Below are positions 7,073-14,625 of a DNA stretch of 28,820 nucleotides, one piece after another (within the stretch, counting starts at the first letter, position 1; each line of letters begins with the position of its first letter). Source of the DNA: Flavobacteriales bacterium (lineage in GTDB: Bacteria > Bacteroidota > Bacteroidia > Flavobacteriales > JADGDT01); contig JAGLEB010000126.1 in assembly GCA_023145275.1 (NCBI GenBank), positions 1 through 28,820 on the forward strand, written 5' to 3'. Made by a program: the position numbers and the translations under genes. The notes beneath the pieces were generated by a model that saw only the letters and a program-made list of their open reading frames with translations, had not been told where the DNA came from and did not search any database.

Positions 7073-7104
7073 CAAATATAGGAAAAATGTTTTGCGTCAT
7101 GAAA
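7073..7104 (-). promoter_or_regulatory. Promoter of the small-ORF transcript
   Basis: TATATTTG (minus strand 7080-7073) is a perfect TAnnTTTG -7 element. A partial -33 (TTTC, 7104-7101) stands 20 bp upstream and lies in the centre of a dyad. The predicted start near 7067 leaves a leader of about 45 nt. Confidence 0.55.
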
Positions 7105-7114
7105 TTATATGACG
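7095..7114. promoter_or_regulatory. Dyad CGTCAT-N8-ATGACG over the -33 position
   Basis: Perfect 6-bp inverted repeat (7095-7100 and 7109-7114) with an 8-bp centre that coincides with the expected -33 element of the small-ORF promoter. This geometry suits a dimeric repressor. It also lies 16 bp after the DUF6913 stop, so it could instead form that gene's weak terminator hairpin; only a short T run (ATTTTT) follows. Confidence 0.4.
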
Positions 7115-7130
7115 AAAATCACAAAAAAGG

Positions 7131-7679
7131 CTATTTATTAATTATCTGTAGGTAAGAAATAATAGTTTTATGAAATTCTTTATAGCTCTTTATACTACGT
7201 GTATCAACCATAAAATCATAAACATTGTTGTTTTCTTCGAAATGCCCCACTTTGAAGTCTGCTTTAGATAGGGCAACACAAAACTTTATAGGCCACAAAT
7301 CATTTGATACAAGATTTATCAACAAATCAAAAGGAGTTTCTAGGAATTCAACAACTTCTTTTGAGATAGGCTTCCCATAAGTATTAATATCGGAATCGTA
7401 AAATAGAACCGATGACAATCCATCTACGTGTGGCTTCAAATCTTCGTTAAGGTTATATCCCAGTTCGAAAAATGATAATCCACTAGGCATAGATGTAGAC
7501 TCTACAGATATTTCTTCAATAAATTCATTAACATGTGAACTATCCTTATCGTAGATGATTCCAACAGTTTTTACTTTTTGAAATATGAAATCGTCACTTT
7601 CGACCTGTTTTGCATCAATTAGGATCTTTTTATAAAAATAATCCGCTATTTTTGTCTTAAATTTCCCAAGGTCGCTCAT
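7131..7679 (-). CDS. DUF6913 family protein
   Basis: Conserved Bacteroidota protein of unknown function. Family features are the KVKTVGIIYDKDSS strand near the start and the central FDLLINLVSNDLWPIKFCVALSKADFKVGHF segment, which is its best-conserved part. There is no signal peptide or membrane segment, so it is probably cytoplasmic. The frame can be extended to a TTG at 7712, but that codon overlaps a -33 element. ATG at 7679 is preferred: it gives 182 aa, matches the usual short N-terminus, and leaves 61 bp for divergent promoters with the 5'-nucleotidase pair. With this start the mRNA would be nearly leaderless. DapA, a frequent neighbour in the phylum, lies beyond the small-ORF region. 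Confidence 0.75.
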   Translation of the reverse strand: MSDLGKFKTKIADYFYKKILIDAKQVESDDFIFQKVKTVGIIYDKDSSHVNEFIEEISVESTSMPSGLSFFELGYNLNEDLKPHVDGLSSVLFYDSDINTYGKPISKEVVEFLETPFDLLINLVSNDLWPIKFCVALSKADFKVGHFEENNNVYDFMVDTRSIKSYKEFHKTIISYLQIINK

Positions 7680-7684
7680 GGGTG

Positions 7685-7713
7685 CAAGTTTATACTTTTT
7701 AATTTTACACAAA
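7685..7713 (-). promoter_or_regulatory. Candidate promoter of the DUF6913 gene
   Basis: On the minus strand, TTTG (7713-7710), a 17-bp spacer and TAAACTTG (7692-7685), one mismatch from TAnnTTTG. It ends five bases before the ATG at 7679, the same arrangement as at bamD. Confidence 0.4.
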
Positions 7714-7740
7714 AAGTTTTTTTAATAAAAAAACCAACAG

Positions 7741-8505
7741 ATGATTTTCAATAGAACCATTGGCTTATTAATATCGGCTACACTGTTCCTAAGCTCTTGT
7801 AACGAAGACAAGCTATCTAAAAATAGATCTGACTTTGATTACATTGAGATAAAGGGAGATTTAGAAGGCACTAAACAAATTGAAGACTTCATAAAACCAT
7901 ATCATAATTCTACAGAAGTAGAGCTAGATAGAGTTTTATCTTATTCAAAAAGAGATTTACTAACATCAAGAGGAACAGGCTTACTAGAAAGTCCACTTGG
8001 CAACCTTCTATCCGATCTAGTTTTAGAACAGGCAAACGAACGATATGCAACAATAGATAATAAAAAAGCAGATTTTGTTGTTTTAAATAGAGGAGGGATA
8101 AGAACACCCATAAGCAAGGGAAGCATCACACAGAGAAATATGTTTGAAATAATGCCTTTTGAGAACACATTGCTAGTAGTTACTATCACACCAGAAAAAA
8201 TGCAAGAATTGTTAGAATATATGGCTAACAGCAAAGGACACCCAATGTCGAATATAAGGTTACAAATAAAAGATAAAGAAGCCATAAACGTTGAAATTGG
8301 AGGCAAGACTTACGATAAAACAAGAAATTATAAAGTTATAACAACTGACTACCTACAACACGGAGGAGATAGAATGTACTTTCTTAGCGACCCAATTGCG
8401 ATTGATACTTTGAGTTATAAGATGAGAGATGCAATGATAGATTATTTTGAGAAGACAGATACTGTAGATGTTAAATTAGACGGAAGATTTAGTTATGCAA
8501 AATAG
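7741..8505 (+). CDS. 5'-nucleotidase C-terminal domain lipoprotein
   Basis: Corresponds to the C-terminal, substrate-binding half of UshA-type 5'-nucleotidases. The signal peptide ends in the lipobox FLSS-Cys20, so the protein is a lipoprotein. The domain spans about residues 60-245, with ESPLGNLLSD, NRGGIRTPI, GSITQRNMFEIMPFENTL and DYLQHGGD, the standard order of this family. It lacks the metal centre, which is encoded by the next gene; the two overlap by 11 bp and are surely co-translated. Together they should hydrolyse nucleotides or related phosphoesters in the periplasm. The C-terminal half coming first is the usual Bacteroidota order, though it is opposite to the fused protein. Confidence 0.9.
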   Translation: MIFNRTIGLLISATLFLSSCNEDKLSKNRSDFDYIEIKGDLEGTKQIEDFIKPYHNSTEVELDRVLSYSKRDLLTSRGTGLLESPLGNLLSDLVLEQANERYATIDNKKADFVVLNRGGIRTPISKGSITQRNMFEIMPFENTLLVVTITPEKMQELLEYMANSKGHPMSNIRLQIKDKEAINVEIGGKTYDKTRNYKVITTDYLQHGGDRMYFLSDPIAIDTLSYKMRDAMIDYFEKTDTVDVKLDGRFSYAK

Positions 8506-9427
8506 AAGAAAATTCATTAAAATAGCAGGTGCTGGGAGTGCGTTTCTAGCACTCGGTTCAAGTTTGCTAACTTCATGTTCGCAAAAAAAAGCACAAAAAA
8601 TAACAATTCTACACACAAACGATACACACTCTAGAATTGATCCTTTTCCAGAAGACCACCCAAAATATGCGGGAATGGGAGGAGTTGCAAAACGTGCTAA
8701 AATTATTCAAGACATAAGGGATAAAGAAGAGAATGTATTACTGTTAGATGCTGGAGATATATTTCAAGGAACGCCATACTTTAACTATTATAAAGGAGAA
8801 CTAAATTTCAAATTGATGAGCATGTTGAAATACGATGCTGCAACAATTGGGAACCACGATTTAGACAATGGGATGGATGGTCTTGCCGACAACTTGAAAT
8901 ACGCCGATTTTCCATTTTTAAACTGTAATTACGACCTGAGAAATACAGTTTTAGAAGACAAGGTCGAGCCTTACAAAACATTCAAACTATCTGGAGTGAA
9001 AATTGGAATTTTCGGAATAGGGATAGAACTAGAAGGTTTAGTAGACCCAAATAATTTCTATCCTGCAAAATACCTAGACCCAATAGAGAAGGCCAATGAA
9101 TATGCTAATATTCTAAAAAATGAGAAGAAATGCGATTTAGTAATTATGCTTTCTCATTTAGGATTTAAGTATAGAGGAGACAAGGTTTCGGATGTTGTTG
9201 TTGCTCAAAGCTCAACGGATATAGATCTGATAATTGGCGGTCACACACATACCTTTATGAAAGAACCAGAACTTGTAAAAAACATGGCTGGTGAAGAAAT
9301 TTTAATAAACCAAACAGGGTTTGCAGGCATCAATCTTGGCCGTATTGACTTTTATTTCGGAAGCGATAACAGCAAAGAAATTGCATCAAATGAGACAATA
9401 GAAATAAAAGGTGAATCGTTATTATAA
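8495..9427 (+). CDS. 5'-nucleotidase metallophosphoesterase domain, Tat-type lipoprotein
   Basis: Catalytic half of a split UshA-like 5'-nucleotidase. The calcineurin-like metal centre is complete: Asp43 and His45 in TNDTHS, Asp88 in DAGDIFQG, Asn120-His121-Asp122 in GNHD, His221 in LSHLG, and His250 and His252 in GGHTH. The N-terminus reads NRRKFIK followed by a glycine/alanine-rich hydrophobic stretch and Cys28 in LTSC, that is, a twin-arginine signal with a lipobox. This suggests export after folding with bound metal, then lipidation. It overlaps the preceding C-terminal-domain gene by 11 bp. At 310 aa it is full length for the single-domain form. Confidence 0.92.
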   Translation: MQNRRKFIKIAGAGSAFLALGSSLLTSCSQKKAQKITILHTNDTHSRIDPFPEDHPKYAGMGGVAKRAKIIQDIRDKEENVLLLDAGDIFQGTPYFNYYKGELNFKLMSMLKYDAATIGNHDLDNGMDGLADNLKYADFPFLNCNYDLRNTVLEDKVEPYKTFKLSGVKIGIFGIGIELEGLVDPNNFYPAKYLDPIEKANEYANILKNEKKCDLVIMLSHLGFKYRGDKVSDVVVAQSSTDIDLIIGGHTHTFMKEPELVKNMAGEEILINQTGFAGINLGRIDFYFGSDNSKEIASNETIEIKGESLL

Positions 9428-9435
9428 CAATTGAA

Positions 9436-9464
9436 TTTGATATAATAAAATTTGCGTAAATTTG
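9436..9464 (+). promoter_or_regulatory. Promoter of the 85-aa gene / mutL operon
   Basis: TTTG (9436-9439), a 17-bp spacer and TAAATTTG (9457-9464), both consensus. Transcription would start near 9470, about 20 nt before the ATG at 9491. A TTG at 9431-9433 with a 23-bp spacer is the alternative -33. Confidence 0.7.
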
Positions 9465-9490
9465 CAGCATTAAATAATTAAAGTAAAACA

Positions 9491-9748
9491 ATGAAATTAC
9501 CTTCATTCATAAAACAAAATACTCACAGTCGTTTTGAGTTTACGCCAAGATATTACGATGAGCGAAAAGAGAGAATCGAACAAATAAAGGCTAAGTACAA
9601 CGGGAAACATTCAAGCGAAGCTACTCGTGCTAGACTTCATGGTAGTTTTAAGCAAAATGCTAAAAGCAAATCTAAGACTTCGAATCTAACACTTTTCTTT
9701 ATTATTTTTGGTCTTATGTCTTTAGCATGGTATTTTTTATATCGATAA
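9491..9748 (+). CDS. Small conserved membrane protein upstream of mutL
   Basis: An 85-aa protein with a very basic, hydrophilic first two thirds (FTPRYYDERKERIEQIKAKY, then KQNAKSKSKTS) and one hydrophobic segment at about residues 66-83 ending FLYR. No signal peptide. The shape is a C-terminally anchored protein with a cytoplasmic basic head. Similar small proteins sit before mutL and the rhomboid pair in many Bacteroidota and are sometimes mislabelled riboflavin synthase subunits; there is no such similarity in the sequence. Its function is unknown. It has a good promoter of its own and mutL starts 17 bp downstream. Confidence 0.75.
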   Translation: MKLPSFIKQNTHSRFEFTPRYYDERKERIEQIKAKYNGKHSSEATRARLHGSFKQNAKSKSKTSNLTLFFIIFGLMSLAWYFLYR

Positions 9749-9765
9749 AATCCCGCTCTTCTTAA

Positions 9766-11652
9766 ATGTCAGATATTATTAAATTGCTACCAGATAGTGT
9801 AGCTAATCAAATTGCTGCGGGAGAGGTTGTGCAGCGACCAGCTTCAGCTGTAAAAGAATTACTCGAAAACTCAATAGACGCAGGTGCTAGCGAGCTAAAA
9901 TTAATAGTTAAGGATTCTGGTAAAACATTAATCCAAGTTATTGATAATGGGAAAGGCATGAGCAACACAGATGCAAGAATGAGCTTTGAGCGTCATGCTA
10001 CGTCTAAAATTTCTTCTGCCGATGATTTATTCAATCTTAATACAAAAGGTTTTAGAGGAGAAGCACTATCTTCAATTGCTGCAATCAGTCAGGTTGAGCT
10101 TAAAACGAGGCGAGAAATAGATGATCTTGCTACTATAATAAAAATTGAAGGCTCCAAAATAAAATCACAAGATGTATGTTCAGCACCTGTAGGAACAAGC
10201 ATCTCTATAAAGAACTTATTTTTCAACATACCAGCGCGACGAAATTTCCTAAAATCTGAAAAAGCTGAAACAAAACATATTGTAGACGAGTTTTTAAGAA
10301 TTGCTCTAGCTCATCCAGATATTAATTTCACTTTTACACACAATAAAACCACTTTATATAACCTAAGGGCTTCAAGTCTTAAGAAAAGGATTGATTCACT
10401 ATTTGGATCGAAAACTAACGATAAATTCTTCCCTATTGAGGAAGATACAGAAATTGTTTCGCTGATAGGTTTTGTTGGAAAGCCAGAATTTGCAAAACGC
10501 AGACGTGGAGAACAGTTCTTCTTTGTAAATGATAGATTTATAAAAAGTTCATATTTAAACCACGCAGTAAGCACAGCATTCGAAGGATTACTCCCTCCAG
10601 ATAGTTTTCCTTCATATTTTATTTATTTAGATATCGACCCCAAGTCTATAGATATCAACATTCATCCAACAAAAACAGAAATAAAATTTGATGATGAGCG
10701 CAGTATTTACGCAATATTGCGATCAACAATAAAGCACTCTCTTGGACAATACAATATTTCGCCTTCTCTAGATTTCTCAATTGATAGAAACTTAGATGAG
10801 GAATTAATGAAGCCATCTAGCAACTTTGCTCAGCCAACAATTGAGGTAGACCCAGACTACAATCCCTTTCAAAATGACGCTACAAATTCGGGCAAATCAT
10901 ATTCGGGCCAAGCTTCGTATAAAAAGCCAGACACTAAAGGATGGGACTCTCTATATAGTGGCTTAGAGAATCTATCTCCTGACGACTCTTTTATTGTTAG
11001 TCCAACAAACGATATAGAGTCATCGAACATAACATGGGAAGAAGAAACTGAACAAGCGAAATTAGGTAGCGAATCATCTTTCGAACATAAAAGTGACATT
11101 CATTTTCAGCTGCACAAGAAATATATTCTAAGCCACGTTCGTTCGGGCATGCTTACAATAGACCAGAATAGAGCACACGAAAGAATATTATACGATTATT
11201 TTTACAACAACATAACTCAAGATAATTTTGCGAGTCAACAACTCCTTTTCCCCATTGAGGTAGAGATGAATGAATCGCAATGGGCTTTACTCCAACAAGT
11301 TCTCCCTGATTTAGAAAAAATAGGATATTCATTTGTTGGGTTTCAGAACAATACTGTTACAGTAAGCGGAATCCCTATAGAATTTAGCGAAAGTGATTCT
11401 AAGAATATGATCGATAAAATATTAGGAGATATAGAAATAGCCGAGATTGATATTTTCGAAAACAAATTGCATCTTTTAGCCCTATCTTTCGCTAAAACTA
11501 AAGCTGTTAAATATGGAAGTACTCTTCAGCAAAGTCAGATGTCAGAGATTGTAAATAAATTATTTGCCTGCGCAAATCCAAATTACAGTCCATCAGGGAA
11601 ATTAATAACAAACATTATAGACCTAAAAGATTTAGATGAGAAGTTTAATTAG
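9766..11652 (+). CDS. mutL: DNA mismatch repair protein MutL
   Basis: Matchmaker ATPase that links MutS mismatch recognition to strand removal. The N-terminal GHKL ATPase domain is intact: ENSIDAGA with Glu34, DNGKGM at 60-65, RHATSKI at 76-82, and GFRGEAL at 95-101, followed by the S5-like domain with the IHPTKTEI motif. A long acidic, low-complexity linker (about 345-440) leads to the dimerisation domain. The endonuclease motif DQHA-x2-E-x4-E of B. subtilis MutL reads DQNRAHERILYD here (466-477), and the Cys-Lys and CPHGRP metal motifs read Ala576-Lys577 and SPSGK (608-612). Metal-dependent nicking is therefore doubtful. Length 628 aa is normal. Confidence 0.95.
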   Translation: MSDIIKLLPDSVANQIAAGEVVQRPASAVKELLENSIDAGASELKLIVKDSGKTLIQVIDNGKGMSNTDARMSFERHATSKISSADDLFNLNTKGFRGEALSSIAAISQVELKTRREIDDLATIIKIEGSKIKSQDVCSAPVGTSISIKNLFFNIPARRNFLKSEKAETKHIVDEFLRIALAHPDINFTFTHNKTTLYNLRASSLKKRIDSLFGSKTNDKFFPIEEDTEIVSLIGFVGKPEFAKRRRGEQFFFVNDRFIKSSYLNHAVSTAFEGLLPPDSFPSYFIYLDIDPKSIDINIHPTKTEIKFDDERSIYAILRSTIKHSLGQYNISPSLDFSIDRNLDEELMKPSSNFAQPTIEVDPDYNPFQNDATNSGKSYSGQASYKKPDTKGWDSLYSGLENLSPDDSFIVSPTNDIESSNITWEEETEQAKLGSESSFEHKSDIHFQLHKKYILSHVRSGMLTIDQNRAHERILYDYFYNNITQDNFASQQLLFPIEVEMNESQWALLQQVLPDLEKIGYSFVGFQNNTVTVSGIPIEFSESDSKNMIDKILGDIEIAEIDIFENKLHLLALSFAKTKAVKYGSTLQQSQMSEIVNKLFACANPNYSPSGKLITNIIDLKDLDEKFN

Positions 11653-11784
11653 TGACCATAATAAAAGACCATGGCAATATATATAGTTTTCTAAGAGACA
11701 CTAATTAGAGTTTTTCCAATTTCGTAAAAAATCAATTAGAAAAATAGATTGACTAATCTAAGATTACTAGATTTACAAATTATT

Positions 11785-11804
11785 GATTTCTCAGAAAAGA
11801 AATC
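11785..11804. other. Inverted repeats between mutL and the first rhomboid gene
   Basis: GATTTCT-cagaaa-AGAAATC (7-bp arms) lies 29 bp before the rhomboid start. A second dyad, TAGATT-gact-AATCTA, lies at 11745-11760. Neither is followed by a T run, so they look more like operators or RNA structure than terminators. No clear TAnnTTTG element is present in the 181-bp gap. Confidence 0.3.
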
Positions 11805-11833
11805 GGCAAACAACAAAATTTAAAAAATAATAA

Positions 11834-12601
11834 ATGTCGAATAACTATCAGTCAACAACATTCAAAAGGCTACCTGATGTAATTAAAAATCTTATTATCA
11901 TCAATGGATTGTTCTTTGTTGGATCAATTGTCTTGAAGAATTTTGGTATCGACCTAATCGAAAAACTAGGGTTATTTCTTCCTGGAAGCATTAATTTCGC
12001 ACCATATCAGTTTATTACGCATATGTTTATGCACAGTACTGTAAACTATGGCCATATTTTCATGAACATGTTTATGTTGTGGATGTTCGGAAACATGCTT
12101 GAAAACATATGGGGTGCAAAACGCTTTTTAACCTACTATATGATTACGGGTTTAGGGGCAGCACTACTCTACAGCGGTGTACATTATATAGAAGCTATGA
12201 TGTTACAAAGTGAGTTAATTGATGCTGGAATGACTAGCTCAGATCTTGTTAACCTAGTGACAACATCGAGATATGACCCGGCAATATTAAGCAATGTTGG
12301 TGAAGATGTTCTAAGAAATTATTGGTTAGCTTACAACACTCCTGTTATTGGAGCTTCTGGAGCCGTTTACGGTGTATTAATGGCATTTGGAATGCTATTC
12401 CCTAATATGAAGATATATGTTTACTTCCTTTTTCCGATTAAGGCAAAATGGATGGTGATAATTTTAGGTGCTATAGAATTCTTCCAAGGTTTTCACCCTG
12501 ATGGTAGTAATGTTGCACATTTCGCACATCTTGGAGGAATGTTATTTGGGTTTTTACTAATAAAATATTGGCAAAAAAAGGGAATGGGAACCTACAGTTA
12601 G
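11834..12601 (+). CDS. Rhomboid family intramembrane serine protease (first copy)
   Basis: Six-helix membrane protease that cleaves transmembrane segments. The catalytic dyad is visible: Ser175 in GASGAVYG and His232 in FAHLGG. The HMFMHSTVNYGHIFMNMFML region, with His and Asn in the second helix, contributes to the oxyanion hole. An extra loop of about 45 residues (roughly 125-168, polar, with MTSSDLVNL) sits between the third and fourth helices. The protein is 255 aa and ends shortly after the last helix. A second, different rhomboid follows 53 bp downstream; the tandem pair after mutL is recurrent in Bacteroidota. Its natural substrate cannot be told from sequence. Confidence 0.93.
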   Translation: MSNNYQSTTFKRLPDVIKNLIIINGLFFVGSIVLKNFGIDLIEKLGLFLPGSINFAPYQFITHMFMHSTVNYGHIFMNMFMLWMFGNMLENIWGAKRFLTYYMITGLGAALLYSGVHYIEAMMLQSELIDAGMTSSDLVNLVTTSRYDPAILSNVGEDVLRNYWLAYNTPVIGASGAVYGVLMAFGMLFPNMKIYVYFLFPIKAKWMVIILGAIEFFQGFHPDGSNVAHFAHLGGMLFGFLLIKYWQKKGMGTYS

Positions 12602-12654
12602 ATTTCCCGAAAAAAAATAACGATCTTAGTATGAATTAATAATGAAATGGAAAT

Positions 12655-13545
12655 ATGAATGAGGCTTTAGATAGATTGAAATACGAATTTTCAAAGGGCA
12701 CTAGTTTAATAAAAATCATATACTTAAATGTTGGTGTTTTTATTTTTATGCTGGTTCTTAATTTTATTCTACGTCTATTTAATGCTGATCAATCATTTAT
12801 ATGGGATTGGTTTTCGTTACATGCTGATGGGATAAGCTTCCTCACTAAGCCATGGACTATATTGACTTACAGTGTTTTTCACAGTGGGTTTGGACATGTT
12901 TTTTTCAATATGATTCTTCTATATCTCTCTGGTCAGATTTTCCTCCAATACCTTAGCGAGAAACAGCTCTTTAGTTTATATTTTTTGGGAGTAATTGTTG
13001 GTGGTTTATTCTTTGTAGTTGCGATAAACCTCTTTCCTTTATTCGACAATCCTATTTCACACTACAGGATTATAGGTGCATCGGCGGGAGTAATGGCTGT
13101 TCTGATTGCTATTGCCACCTACGTCCCTAATTACACTGTAAGACTGTTTTTAATCGGCAATGTAAAACTCTGGCAACTTGCTGCCTTTTTTATATTCTTA
13201 GATTTTTTAAATTTCACATCAGATGGCAATGAAGGTGGCCACCTATCACACATAGGGGGTGCTATAATTGGTTACATCTATGCAAAGCAACTTAGAAACA
13301 ATAAAGATATCGGAAATTGGTTGAATAATATTTTCGAGAACATTAGCAAACCATTCTACAAAAAGAAAAACCCTTTCACCAAGGTATACAGGAATGATAA
13401 GCCCCGAAACGACTATGACTACAATATGAGTAAGCGTGACGAGGAAGAAAAAATTGACGATATTCTAGGCAAAATTTCTAAATCAGGTTACGAAAGTCTC
13501 AATTCTGAGGAAAAAGATTTCCTATTTAGAGCAGGTAAAAAATAA
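12655..13545 (+). CDS. Rhomboid family intramembrane serine protease (second copy)
   Basis: Second rhomboid of the pair, with catalytic Ser143 in IGASAGVMA and His199 in LSHIGG. It also has the VFHSGFGHVFFNMILLYLSG helix with the conserved His and Asn. Unlike the first copy it lacks the long central loop and carries a cytoplasmic tail of about 80 residues: basic and aromatic (YKKKNPFTKVYRNDKP) and then acidic, with EEEKIDDILGKISKSGYESL near the end. That last part is typical of Bacteroidota rhomboids and may mediate contacts. Low sequence similarity between the two copies argues against recent duplication. It is followed after 21 bp by the EEP-fold gene. Confidence 0.93.
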   Translation: MNEALDRLKYEFSKGTSLIKIIYLNVGVFIFMLVLNFILRLFNADQSFIWDWFSLHADGISFLTKPWTILTYSVFHSGFGHVFFNMILLYLSGQIFLQYLSEKQLFSLYFLGVIVGGLFFVVAINLFPLFDNPISHYRIIGASAGVMAVLIAIATYVPNYTVRLFLIGNVKLWQLAAFFIFLDFLNFTSDGNEGGHLSHIGGAIIGYIYAKQLRNNKDIGNWLNNIFENISKPFYKKKNPFTKVYRNDKPRNDYDYNMSKRDEEEKIDDILGKISKSGYESLNSEEKDFLFRAGKK

Positions 13546-13566
13546 AAGAAACAAGGTTTAAGGAGT

Positions 13567-14625
13567 ATGAAAAAATTAGGCTTTTTTGGTAAATTATTCT
13601 ACATCATTAACATATTCTTCGGATTGTTACTGTTGTTCAGTTATTTTGTGCCAATGATTCCACCAGGAACCATACCATTCATTGCTACTCTAAGTCTTTT
13701 AATGCCAGTATTAATGATTATTAATGTGATTTTTGCTATCCTTTGGATAATGAAACTCAATATTAGATTTACCTTTTCGTTATTAATTCTAGTTCTAGGT
13801 ATAAATCATATCGACTCTTTTTTCAGATGGTCGAACAGTGAATTTGTTGGAAGTGAGGATGTAAAAGTTATGACATTTAACGTGAGGATGTTCAATACTT
13901 TCGGATGGATAAAACACGCAAATATTTCTGAAGACATTTATGATCTAGTGAAAAGCGAAAATCCAGATGTGGTTGCTTTTCAGGAATATCATGAAATGAA
14001 GAATTTTGATATTGGCGACTATGAATATGATTATTTCTATTATCCTGGCAAAAAGAAGTATTGGGGGCAAGCTATGTTTTCTAAACATCCAATTATTGCT
14101 AATGGGAGAGTTGACTTTCCTTCAAAATCTAACAGTGCAGTTTTTATTGACGTAGATGTTAATGGTACAAAAATTAGAGTATACAGTGTTCACCTCGAAA
14201 CATTGAGTTTAAACACAAATGACCTCGATATAGATAAAGCTTTCGACGTAACTGATTCGTCCAAAAGCATAGGGCAAAATATAACATCTATTGCCTCAAA
14301 AATAGACAAAGGCTTTGGTCGTCATGGCGAGCAAGCTGATATATTAAGAGAACATATTAATTCATCGCCATATCCTGTAATAGTTATGGGAGACTTCAAT
14401 TCTAGTGCATTTTCATACGAATACAGAGAAATTAGAGGAGATTTAATAGACGCTTTTGAAGTTGGTGGAAAAGGATTTGGAAGAACTTATGATTTCAAAT
14501 ACTTCCCACTGAGGATTGACTTTATTCTTGGCGATCCAAACTTTAGAGTTGTAGATTTTAAAACTTTCAATAATAGATCATTATCAGACCACTATCCAAT
14601 AACTGCATCATATAAAATAAGATAA
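13567..14625 (+). CDS. Membrane-anchored endonuclease/exonuclease/phosphatase family protein
   Basis: Two to three hydrophobic helices (about 8-90) precede a DNase I-like (EEP) domain. Catalytic signatures are present: Asn105 in TFNVRMF, Glu140 in AFQEYHE, SVHLE, Asp276 and Asn278 in MGDFNSS, DFILGD, and Asp341-His342 in SDHYPI. The family acts on phosphodiester or phosphomonoester bonds of nucleic acids, phosphoinositides or sphingomyelin. The substrate here is unknown, and the membrane anchor suggests action outside the cytoplasm. It sits in the conserved rhomboid-rhomboid-EEP order. Its stop overlaps the next start as TAATG. Confidence 0.88.
   Translation: MKKLGFFGKLFYIINIFFGLLLLFSYFVPMIPPGTIPFIATLSLLMPVLMIINVIFAILWIMKLNIRFTFSLLILVLGINHIDSFFRWSNSEFVGSEDVKVMTFNVRMFNTFGWIKHANISEDIYDLVKSENPDVVAFQEYHEMKNFDIGDYEYDYFYYPGKKKYWGQAMFSKHPIIANGRVDFPSKSNSAVFIDVDVNGTKIRVYSVHLETLSLNTNDLDIDKAFDVTDSSKSIGQNITSIASKIDKGFGRHGEQADILREHINSSPYPVIVMGDFNSSAFSYEYREIRGDLIDAFEVGGKGFGRTYDFKYFPLRIDFILGDPNFRVVDFKTFNNRSLSDHYPITASYKIR

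Noticed and set aside
7941..8306. 121-codon antisense frame in the 5'-nucleotidase C-terminal gene
   Set aside because: Shadow of a well-supported lipoprotein gene; no start signal, and a hydrophobic composition caused by the complementary codons.
11653..11833. Possible small RNA or promoter between mutL and rhomboid
   Set aside because: No TAnnTTTG element or terminator was found; only short AT-rich dyads are present.
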